A DNA stretch of 5,959 bases, taken from contig JASBUY010000252.1 of the NCBI GenBank assembly GCA_030147645.1, positions 1 through 5,959 of the forward strand. Direction: 5' to 3'. A program made the translations under genes and the position numbers. Positions within the stretch are counted from its first letter, which is position 1. Each line of letters opens with the position of its first letter. Of the stretch, positions 1 through 5,718 are shown in pieces. The DNA is from Aquabacter sp. GTDB lineage: Bacteria; Pseudomonadota; Alphaproteobacteria; Rhizobiales; Xanthobacteraceae. The notes below the pieces were generated by a model. It did no database searches, had not been told where the DNA came from, and saw only the letters and a program-made list of their open reading frames with translations.

Positions 1-2886
1 CGTCTCCAGGGACTGCAAGACTTTGAGGCGCCGCTCAGCCTGAGCGGTGATAGGCTTTGCTGCCGGCACGGTGAAGATGGCATAGGCGCGGGCCTTCGCG
101 CGCCCGACCCGGCCCCGCAACTGATAGAGTTGCGCGAGGCCGAACATATCCGCACGGTGAATGATGAGCGTGTTGGCGTTCGGCACGTCGAGGCCGCTTT
201 CCACGATGGTCGTGGAGAGAAGCACATCATATTGCCCGTCATAGAAGGCGGACATGATGTCTTCGAGGGTCGAGGCGCTCATCTGCCCGTGAGCCACGGC
301 GACCTTCACCTCCGGCACGCTCTTTTCCAGGAACTCGCGCACCTCGGCGAGATCATCGATGCGCGGCACGACATAGAAGCTCTGGCCGCCGCGATAGCGC
401 TCGCGCAGCAGGGCTTCGCGCACGATGAGGGGATCGAACGGCGTGATGAAGGTGCGGACCGCCAGCCGGTCGACCGGCGGGGTGGCGATGAGAGAGAGCT
501 CCCGCACCCCGGTCATGGCGAGTTGCAGAGTACGGGGAATGGGTGTCGCGGTCAGGGTGAGGACATGAACCTCGGAGCGCAGCGCCTTCAGGCGCTCCTT
601 ATGCGCGACGCCGAAATGCTGCTCCTCGTCCACGATGACGAGCCCGAGATCCTTGAAATGGATTCCCTTGCCGAGCAGCGCATGAGTGCCCACGACGATG
701 TCGATGCTTCCGTCCTGGAGCCCAGCCTTCACCGCCGACAATTCCTTGCCGGTCACCAGGCGCGAGGCCTGGGCGATATTCACCGGCAGGCCGCGAAAGC
801 GGTCTGAGAAGGTCTTGAAATGCTGCCGCGCCAGGAGCGTGGTGGGTACCACCACCGCCACCTGCTTGCCGGACAAGGCGACGGCGAAGGCGGCCCGCAG
901 TGCAACTTCGGTCTTGCCGAAACCCACATCGCCGCAGACCAGCCGGTCCATGGGGCGCCCGGCGGACAGATCGTCCAGCACTGCTTCGATGGCGGCTTCC
1001 TGGTCTTCGGTCTCTTCGTAAGGAAAACGGGCGCGGAATTCGTCATAGAGGCCTGCGGTCGGGACGAGGCGCGGCGCTTCGCTCATCTGGCGTGCTGCGG
1101 CAATCTTGATGAGCTCACCCGCCATTTCGCGGATGCGCTTCTTCATGCGTGCCTTGCGCGTCTGCCAACCGGTGCCGCCCAGCTTGTCCAGCTGAGCTTC
1201 CGTCTCCTCGGACCCGTAGCGGGTCAGAAGTTCAAGGTTTTCTACCGGCAGGAACAGCTTGTCGCCGCCGGAATAATGAATTTCCAGGCAGTCATGGGGG
1301 GCGCCCATGGCTTCGATGGCTTTGAGGCCCACGAAGCGGCCAATGCCATGGTCCACGTGGACCACGAGATCGCCTGCCGTCAATGCAGTCAGCTCGGAGA
1401 TGACATCCTGAGGACGCCGCGCCTTGCGCTTGGGCCGCACCAGACGATCGCCGAGAATGTCCTGCTCGCCGATGACGGCGAAATCCTCGGTCTCAAATCC
1501 TGATTCCACGCCATAGACCGCAAGCGCGACCTGCGTCTTGGGCAGCGCATCCAGAAGCTGGAAGCGCGAAATGGCGGTGGTGTCCTTGAGTCCATGGTCG
1601 GCGAGGACGGTGGACAGGCGCTCGCGCGAGCCCTCGCTCCATGTGGCCACCAGAACCTTCTTGGACTTCTGGAGCGCGCGGATGTGCGCGATGGCCGCGT
1701 CGAAGACATTGGCTTCCGGGTCCGCGCGCTCGGCGGCGAAGGAGCGGCCCTGCACGCCGCCCATATCCATCATCTTCCCCTGCCCGCCGTCAGGCATGGC
1801 GAAGGGGCTGACCCGAACCAAGGCCGCCGCCTTCACACGATCGGTCCATTCGGTGCCGGAAAGATAGAGGCGGTCCGGCGGCAAAGGCTTATAGACCGAG
1901 CCGGAGCCGGGCTGGGTCCCTGCCAGGGTCAGGGCCTCCTTGCGCGCCTCGTAATAATCCTTGATCTGCGCGATGCGCTCTCCCGCCGCCTCGTCGGTGA
2001 GCGGGTCGACCACGAGCGGCGTGCCTTCCAGATAATCGAAGAGGGTATCGAGCCCCTCATGGAACAGCGGCAGCCAATGCTCCATACCGGGATGGCGGCG
2101 TCCTTCGCTCACCGCCTCGTAGAGCGTGTCGCCCTTGGTATTGGCGCCGAACTCCGCGAGATAGGCCATGCGGAACTTGCGCATGGTTTCGCTGGTGAGC
2201 TGAAACTCGGCCATGGGCACGAGATCGAGCGCACGCATTTGGCCCGAGGTCCGCTGGGTTTCGGGATCGAAGGAGCGGATGCTTTCCAGCGTATCGCCGA
2301 AAAAGTCCAGGCGGATCGGTTGCGGCAGGCCGGGCGGGAAGAGGTCGATCAGTCCGCCCCGCACCGCATATTCGCCGGTATCGCGCACGGTGGGCGTGCG
2401 CAGATAGCCGTTGCGCTCGGCCCATTCCACAACGCCGTCGAGGGCGATGGCATTGCCCGGTGCTGCGGACAGGGATTGAGCCGCTACGAGGGCCTTGGCC
2501 GGAACGCGCTGGACGGACGCGTTGACGGTGGTCAGCAGCACGCTGGCCGCGCCGCCCTTGACACGGGCAAGGCGCGCCAGCGTCGTCATGCGCTGTGCGG
2601 TGATGGCGCCATTGGGCGATGCGCGGTCGTAAGGCAGGCAGTCCCAGGAGGGAAAGGCGTGAACTTCAAGGTCCGGCGCAAAGAAGGCCAGCCCGCGCTC
2701 CACCGCCGCTAGGCGCTGCCCGTCGCGGCAGATGACGGCGAGGCTCGGCCAGGGCGCATCCTTGGCCGCGGCAATGGTTCGGGCGAGGTCCGCCACCACC
2801 AAGCCTTCCAGGCCGTCGGGCACGCGGGAGATCGTCAACGGGCGGCCAGGACCCAGATCGGCGGCAACAAGGCGGGGACGCTTCAC
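1..2886 (-). CDS. mfd: Transcription-repair coupling factor Mfd (C-terminus cut by window edge)
   Basis: Mfd is a cytoplasmic ATP-dependent translocase that removes RNA polymerase stalled at DNA lesions and recruits UvrA for nucleotide excision repair. I translated the whole visible frame: 962 codons with no stop. The UvrB-like N-terminal module is seen around residues 1-350, with PSWDCLPYDRASP at 79-91 and GEYAVRGGLIDLFP at 171-184. The CarD-like RNA polymerase-binding domain starts near 503 (AGDLVVHVDHGIGRFVGLK). The RecG-type motor has Walker A GDVGFGKT (652-659), GTHALL (733-738), DEEQ (753-756), TLTATPIPRT (777-786), TTIVESGLDVP (892-902) and motif VI QLRGRVGR (922-929). Family proteins are about 1,150-1,180 residues, so roughly 200 residues of the C-terminal regulatory domain are outside the window. 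The start is GTG at 2886; an in-frame TGA lies seven codons upstream, and no strong Shine-Dalgarno is seen. It lies 61 bases downstream of sdhE on the same strand, so cotranscription is likely. Confidence 0.98.
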   Translation of the reverse strand, partial: MKRPRLVAADLGPGRPLTISRVPDGLEGLVVADLARTIAAAKDAPWPSLAVICRDGQRLAAVERGLAFFAPDLEVHAFPSWDCLPYDRASPNGAITAQRMTTLARLARVKGGAASVLLTTVNASVQRVPAKALVAAQSLSAAPGNAIALDGVVEWAERNGYLRTPTVRDTGEYAVRGGLIDLFPPGLPQPIRLDFFGDTLESIRSFDPETQRTSGQMRALDLVPMAEFQLTSETMRKFRMAYLAEFGANTKGDTLYEAVSEGRRHPGMEHWLPLFHEGLDTLFDYLEGTPLVVDPLTDEAAGERIAQIKDYYEARKEALTLAGTQPGSGSVYKPLPPDRLYLSGTEWTDRVKAAALVRVSPFAMPDGGQGKMMDMGGVQGRSFAAERADPEANVFDAAIAHIRALQKSKKVLVATWSEGSRERLSTVLADHGLKDTTAISRFQLLDALPKTQVALAVYGVESGFETEDFAVIGEQDILGDRLVRPKRKARRPQDVISELTALTAGDLVVHVDHGIGRFVGLKAIEAMGAPHDCLEIHYSGGDKLFLPVENLELLTRYGSEETEAQLDKLGGTGWQTRKARMKKRIREMAGELIKIAAARQMSEAPRLVPTAGLYDEFRARFPYEETEDQEAAIEAVLDDLSAGRPMDRLVCGDVGFGKTEVALRAAFAVALSGKQVAVVVPTTLLARQHFKTFSDRFRGLPVNIAQASRLVTGKELSAVKAGLQDGSIDIVVGTHALLGKGIHFKDLGLVIVDEEQHFGVAHKERLKALRSEVHVLTLTATPIPRTLQLAMTGVRELSLIATPPVDRLAVRTFITPFDPLIVREALLRERYRGGQSFYVVPRIDDLAEVREFLEKSVPEVKVAVAHGQMSASTLEDIMSAFYDGQYDVLLSTTIVESGLDVPNANTLIIHRADMFGLAQLYQLRGRVGRAKARAYAIFTVPAAKPITAQAERRLKVLQSLET

Positions 2887-2947
2887 GGCACGATATTCCG
2901 GAAATCACACGAAAGGCGGCGCGAGGGCCGAAGGGAAATAGCGCGTC

Positions 2948-3244
2948 CTATTCGGGCACGCCGACGCCCGACAGATGCCAGGCCTTGAACTTGCGGAACA
3001 AGGGCGTGTCCATGTCCGGCGGGACGGCGCTTGAACCATTGATCCAGGCGAAAAGATCCGGGTCCTGCACCTCGATCAGGACCTCGAATTCCTCCACCTC
3101 GTCCTCTGTCAGCGCCTCGATCATGGCGTCCGCGAACCGGCCCATGAGCAGGTCCATCTCGCGCGTGCCGCGATGCCAGGAGCGAAACAGGATGCGCCGC
3201 CGGCGGACATCAAGCCCGGCACTGGATTTCACCGTTCCCGTCAT
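2948..3244 (-). CDS. sdhE: Succinate dehydrogenase flavinylation/assembly factor SdhE (Sdh5/DUF339 family)
   Basis: SdhE-family proteins help attach FAD covalently to the SdhA subunit of succinate dehydrogenase, and act in the cytoplasm. The 98-residue product has the family's usual length. It carries the basic stretch RRRRILFRSWHRGTREMD (residues 14-31), which includes the conserved RGxxE motif at R25-E29 that contacts the flavoprotein. An acidic helix rich in Glu follows (47-58), then DPDLFAWING (61-70) and a C-terminal aromatic helix ending KFKAWH. The ATG at 3244 is preceded by AGAGGA on the minus strand (plus 3255-3260, 10-base spacing), which supports this start. In many alphaproteobacteria this small gene sits next to mfd, often between recG and mfd. 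Here mfd follows on the same strand, but the upstream neighbour is a noncoding stretch and divK, not recG. The function is assigned from the family motif. Confidence 0.95.
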   Translation of the reverse strand: MTGTVKSSAGLDVRRRRILFRSWHRGTREMDLLMGRFADAMIEALTEDEVEEFEVLIEVQDPDLFAWINGSSAVPPDMDTPLFRKFKAWHLSGVGVPE

Positions 3245-3345
3245 GGTCTGAGCGTCCTCTCGCGCGCATCCGAAGGCGAACTCCGCCGCCTCCCTTACGG
3301 CGCGCGCCGCCGGTTGGATGCGTGGCGGGCGCGTCTTCGCCTGCG

Positions 3346-3375
3346 CTTATAGGAGCAAAGGGAGCAGCATGACTA
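3346..3375 (-). promoter_or_regulatory. Possible sigma-70-type promoter for sdhE-mfd
   Basis: Read on the minus strand, TAGTCA (4 of 6 matches to TTGACA) lies 18 bases before TATAAG (5 of 6 matches to TATAAT). It would give a leader of roughly 95 bases ahead of the sdhE ATG. The match is modest and comes from inspection only. It is the best AT-containing candidate in a very GC-rich stretch. Confidence 0.3.
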
Positions 3376-3415
3376 GCGGATGCCGCAGCGCCGCATAGAG
3401 AGAAAAGGAGCGGGT

Positions 3416-3467
3416 GGCCGGCGGCGAACGCGCGGGGAGGCCTCCCGAATGCGTCCCACCGCCGGCC
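3416..3467. repeat. Nested inverted repeat with central 12-bp palindrome
   Basis: The outer arms are GGCCGGCGG (3416-3424) and CCGCCGGCC (3459-3467), a perfect 9-bp pair. Inside them ACGC (3428-3431) faces GCGT (3451-3454). The centre is the perfect palindrome GGGAGGCCTCCC (3435-3446). All three share nearly the same centre (3440.5-3441.5). Either strand could fold into a long GC-rich stem. It may belong to an RNA or to the leader or terminator architecture between divK and sdhE; the role is unknown. Confidence 0.7.
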
Positions 3468-3522
3468 GAACCCCACGGACCCAGGAGATGCGGCGGACCT
3501 GAGCACCCCGTAGGGTTATTTC

Positions 3523-3557
3523 GAGCCCGAGCGCCTTTCACGGCGCTTCAAGGGCTC
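3523..3557. repeat. Strong bulged hairpin downstream of divK
   Basis: On the plus strand GAGCCC (3523-3528) pairs with GGGCTC (3552-3557), and GAGCGCC (3529-3535) pairs with GGCGCTT (3542-3548). There is a six-base loop and a three-base CAA bulge. One pair is a G-U wobble in plus-strand RNA but an A-C mismatch in minus-strand RNA, so the fold slightly favours a plus transcript. It lies 56 bases past the divK stop and could end the divK message. Neither side has a proper T-run (minus side reads GAAATAACC, plus side TCTCTTCC), so it is not a textbook intrinsic terminator. Confidence 0.6.
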
Positions 3558-3569
3558 TCTTCCCCGATG

Positions 3570-3579
3570 CCCTTAAGGG
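3570..3579. repeat. 10-bp perfect palindrome CCCTTAAGGG
   Basis: A perfect 10-bp palindrome sits between the hairpin at 3523-3557 and the divK stop codon. Without a loop it is a poor RNA hairpin, so a protein-binding site or chance are both possible. The TTAA core recalls half of the CtrA box (TTAA-N7-TTAA), but no second TTAA stands at the right spacing. Confidence 0.4.
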
Positions 3580-3613
3580 TAGCGCAATGTGGGGCGAAAT
3601 CAATTCACGAGAA

Positions 3614-3982
3614 TCAGGAGCCCGCATATTCGCGCACCGTCGCCAGGAATTTGGCGACCGAGATCGGCTTCGACAGATAGGCCTCGCATCCCCCTGCCCG
3701 AATGCGCTCCTCGTCGCCCTTCATGGCGAAGGCGGTGACGGCGACCACGGGAATGGATTTCAGCTCCGCATCGGCCTTCAGCCACTTGGTGACCTCAAGG
3801 CCTGAGACCTCCGGCAATTGAATATCCATCAGGATTAGATCGGGCTTGTGCTCGCGGGCCAGCGCCATGGCCTCGATGCCGTTGCGAGTCTCCACGGTGC
3901 GATAGCCATGCGCTTCCAGAAGGTCATGGAAGAGCTTCATGTTGAGTTCGTTGTCCTCAACAATCATCACCGTCTTGGGCAT
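3614..3982 (-). CDS. divK: Single-domain response regulator DivK
   Basis: DivK is a CheY-like receiver with no output domain. In alphaproteobacteria it is phosphorylated and dephosphorylated by PleC/DivJ-type kinases and controls DivL-CckA, and so CtrA activity, at the poles during the cell cycle. The 122-residue product carries the whole receiver signature: acidic pair E9-D10, phosphoacceptor D53 in LILMDIQLPEVSG, T83 in AVTAFAMKGDE and K105 in YLSKPIS. The sequences VEDNELNMKLFHDLLEAHGY and MDIQLPEVSGLEVTKWLK are close to Caulobacter DivK as I recall it, including D90. I chose the ATG at 3982 because it gives the family N-terminus and has GGGGAA six bases upstream. An in-frame ATG 20 codons earlier lacks both. 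In Caulobacter and many relatives pleD follows divK; here no gene follows for about 370 bases. Confidence 0.96.
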   Translation of the reverse strand: MPKTVMIVEDNELNMKLFHDLLEAHGYRTVETRNGIEAMALAREHKPDLILMDIQLPEVSGLEVTKWLKADAELKSIPVVAVTAFAMKGDEERIRAGGCEAYLSKPISVAKFLATVREYAGS

Positions 3983-3988
3983 ATTGTG

Positions 3989-3994
3989 TTCCCC
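3989..3994 (-). promoter_or_regulatory. Ribosome binding site deciding the divK start
   Basis: GGGGAA on the minus strand stands six bases before the ATG at 3982. It selects this start over the in-frame ATG at 4042, which would add a 20-residue extension not found in DivK proteins. Confidence 0.7.
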
Positions 3995-4033
3995 GCCGTC
4001 CGCCGACGCTTCGCAGGCGCGCGCAGATCGGAC

Positions 4034-4061
4034 ATGATGCATCTTCGCTCACTACTGACAA
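4034..4061 (-). promoter_or_regulatory. Possible divK promoter in the divergent divK/DUF3572 region
   Basis: On the minus strand TTGTCA (plus 4056-4061) lies 16 bases before CATCAT (plus 4034-4039). These match the -35 and -10 consensus at 5 of 6 and 4 of 6 positions. The palindrome GATGCATC (4036-4043) overlaps the -10 and could be an operator. The whole divergent region is only 97 bases (3983-4079), so divK and the DUF3572-dinB pair probably share regulatory DNA. I found no CtrA full site or alphaproteobacterial LexA box (GTTC-N7-GTTC) here. Confidence 0.3.
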
Positions 4062-4079
4062 ATCCTTGCGGAAGCGCAA

Positions 4080-4406
4080 ATGCCCATCCGAGAAAAAGTC
4101 CCGTCCCAGGCCCGCGCGCGCGAAGCCGCCGGGGCGGTTGCCGTCAGCGCTCTCACCTTTCTCGCGCAGGACATGGAGCGCATCGGCGGGTTTCTCGCCC
4201 AAAGCGGACTCGGCCCGGGCGATCTTCGCACCCGCGCCCACGAGCCCGCCTTCGGCGCTGCGGTCCTGCAATATTTGCTGTCGGATGATGCCCTCCTCAC
4301 GGCTTTTGCCGCCGACGCCAAGCTGCGGCCCCAGGATGTCGTCCACGCCTTGGTCGTGCTGGAGCCCCCCATCGATCCCGACGCGCCGGCGCGGCGCCGG
4401 GATTGA
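4080..4406 (+). CDS. DUF3572 family protein
   Basis: This is a small protein of 108 residues with no known function. I recognise the DUF3572 pattern typical of alphaproteobacteria: an Ala-rich N-terminal helix, then ALTFLAQDMERIGGFLAQSG (about 24-43), LRTRAHEPAFGAAVLQYLLSDD (about 49-70), LLTAFAADAKLRPQDVVHALVVLE (about 72-95) and a short polar tail. It looks soluble and all-helical, with no signal peptide or membrane segment. GGAAG at 4070-4074 stands five bases before the ATG and supports the start. The stop TGA is one base from the dinB ATG (TGATATG), so translational coupling is likely. It is divergent from divK, 97 bases away. Its setting hints at a link to DNA damage tolerance or the cell cycle, but that is inference. 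Confidence 0.88.
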   Translation: MPIREKVPSQARAREAAGAVAVSALTFLAQDMERIGGFLAQSGLGPGDLRTRAHEPAFGAAVLQYLLSDDALLTAFAADAKLRPQDVVHALVVLEPPIDPDAPARRRD

Positions 4407-4407
4407 T

Positions 4408-5706
4408 ATGACCCGCGCGCACGAGGCGCTTGGGTTCTGCCGCGATGGCTTCGCGGATGCCGGGGAAGAACCGCGCTGTTCGTCCTGCGGCAGCCCGCGC
4501 CTGGTGCGCCATCCGCTGGCGGACGCGCTCACCATCGCCCATGTAGATTGCGACGCCTTCTACGCCACCATCGAGAAACGCGATGATCCCAGCCTGCGGG
4601 ACCGGCCGGTCATCATTGGCGGCGGTGTGCGGGGAGTCGTGTCGACCGCCTGCTATATCGCGCGCATCAAGGGCGTGCGCTCAGCCATGCCCATGTTCAA
4701 GGCGCGCGCTCTTTGCCCGGAAGCGGTGGTGATCAAGCCCAACATGCGCAAATACGCCGAAGTCGGCCGGCAGGTGCGCGCGAAGATGCAGGACCTGACA
4801 CCCCTCGTGGAGCCTCTGTCCATCGACGAGGCCTTTCTCGACCTGTCGGGTACGCAGCGCCTCCATAGACTTTCGCCGGGGCGCTGCCTTGCGCGCTTCG
4901 CGGCGGAGGTGGAGCGGGATATCGGAATCACCGTATCGGTGGGGCTTGCTGCCAACAAGTTTCTGGCCAAGACCGCGTCCGAGCTCGACAAACCGCGCGG
5001 CTTCTCGGTCCTCGGACAGGAAGAGGCCGCCGCCTTTCTGGCCGAGCGCCCGGTGACCTTCATATGGGGCGTCGGCCCCGCCTTTGGCGCGCGCCTCGCC
5101 AAGGAGGGATTTCGGCGCATCGCTGACCTTCAGGCGGCGTCCGAAACGGATCTCGCCCGGCTGTTCGGGGCGGAGGGGCTGCGGCTCGCGCGGCTCGCGC
5201 GGGGCATCGATGCGCGCCCTGTGAGGCCTGAACGAGAGGCCAAGAGCGTCTCTGCGGAAACCACCTTCGACACCGATATCCGCGATCTTCGGCCTTTGGA
5301 GCAGACCCTTTATGCGCTCGCGGAAGAGGTGAGCGGGCGGCTGCGGCGCAAGGGCATCGCGGGGCGCACAGTTACGTTAAAGCTCAAGACCGACGACTTC
5401 CGATCCCGCACACGGGCGCGAACCCTCGAAAATCCCACGCAACTCGCCGCGCGCATCTATGACGCCGCCCACGATCTCCTGCTGCGCGAGACGGACGGCA
5501 CTTTCTTTCGCCTCGTAGGGGTGGGTGTGTCCGACCTCGGGGATTCAGCAGAGGCGGATCAAGCTGATCTGTTGGATCAGCGCACGCCGAAGCTGAAGGC
5601 CACCGAACTTGCGATGGAGTCGTTGCGATCCAAGTTCGGAGAGGGCGCGGTGAGCCGAGGCATTCTGCTCGGCACAGGAAAGCGTGGCCGGCCGTCACGC
5701 GCCTGA
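4408..5706 (+). CDS. dinB: DNA polymerase IV (Y-family translesion polymerase) DinB
   Basis: Pol IV is a distributive, non-proofreading polymerase that copies past damaged template bases, working with the beta sliding clamp. The product has 432 residues. An N-terminal extension has a cysteine pattern resembling a zinc ribbon (C11, C24, C27; Gly at 14 where I expect a fourth Cys). The palm follows: HVDCDAFYATIEKRDDP with metal ligand D47 and presumed steric gate Y52, then PLSIDEAFLDLSG with D140 and E141. SVGLAANKFLAKTASELDKP is at 177-196 and the thumb helix-hairpin-helix IWGVG at 219-223. A little-finger domain covers roughly 290-380, and QADLLD (385-390) is a possible clamp-binding motif. 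All catalytic residues are present. The ATG at 4408 gives the family N-terminus; the frame is open further upstream, but that part is antisense-like shadow over DUF3572. No LexA box was found, so SOS control is not evident. Confidence 0.96.
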   Translation: MTRAHEALGFCRDGFADAGEEPRCSSCGSPRLVRHPLADALTIAHVDCDAFYATIEKRDDPSLRDRPVIIGGGVRGVVSTACYIARIKGVRSAMPMFKARALCPEAVVIKPNMRKYAEVGRQVRAKMQDLTPLVEPLSIDEAFLDLSGTQRLHRLSPGRCLARFAAEVERDIGITVSVGLAANKFLAKTASELDKPRGFSVLGQEEAAAFLAERPVTFIWGVGPAFGARLAKEGFRRIADLQAASETDLARLFGAEGLRLARLARGIDARPVRPEREAKSVSAETTFDTDIRDLRPLEQTLYALAEEVSGRLRRKGIAGRTVTLKLKTDDFRSRTRARTLENPTQLAARIYDAAHDLLLRETDGTFFRLVGVGVSDLGDSAEADQADLLDQRTPKLKATELAMESLRSKFGEGAVSRGILLGTGKRGRPSRA

Positions 5707-5718
5707 CCCTGTTCACAT

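Larger units (their letters stand above)
3245..3613. other. Noncoding region between divK and sdhE with several inverted repeats
   Basis: This stretch of about 370 bases separates divK from sdhE, both on the minus strand. Open frames across it encode low-complexity Arg/Pro/Ala/Gly-rich peptides with no recognisable family, so I call it noncoding. It holds a possible sdhE promoter near 3346-3375, a nested inverted repeat at 3416-3467, a small ACCC/GGGT hairpin at 3505-3516, a strong bulged hairpin at 3523-3557 and a perfect palindrome at 3570-3579. The divK transcript probably ends here and the sdhE-mfd transcript probably begins here. A small structured RNA is possible but unproven. I see no tRNA, SRP RNA or RNase P signature. 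Confidence 0.7.

Noticed and set aside
130..2712. Long plus-strand open frames of 225, 227 and 372 codons (130-807, 820-1503, 1594-2712)
   Set aside because: They lie opposite mfd, which I read in one unbroken frame with every motif in place. Their products are rich in Gly, His and Arg and match no family. They are shadows of GC-rich coding DNA.
3340..3600. tRNA, SRP RNA, RNase P RNA or 6S RNA in the gap
   Set aside because: I found no T-loop (GGTTCRA), no GGTCCGGAAGGAAGCAGCC-like SRP core and no RNase P core. 6S RNA is too variable for me to confirm or exclude by eye, so I do not claim it.
3210..3680. Small open frames within the divK-sdhE gap
   Set aside because: The peptides are low-complexity and Pro/Gly/Ala/Arg-rich. 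They overlap sdhE or divK ends and lack convincing ribosome sites.
3983..4042. Longer divK starting at ATG 4042
   Set aside because: The extra 20 residues are not part of DivK, and the ATG at 3982 has its own good ribosome site.
4066..4407. Longer dinB starting at TTG 4066
   Set aside because: It would add 114 residues read out of frame through DUF3572, with no similarity to DinB. The ATG at 4408 gives the expected family N-terminus.
4468..4481. GAAC-N6-GTTC inverted repeat as a LexA operator for dinB
   Set aside because: The alphaproteobacterial LexA box is a direct repeat GTTC-N7-GTTC. This is an inverted repeat with a different spacer, located inside the dinB coding sequence.
3957..4535. 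Minus-strand open frame of 192 codons opposite DUF3572 and the start of dinB
   Set aside because: It overlaps the divK start and two better supported genes, and its translation has no recognisable domain.
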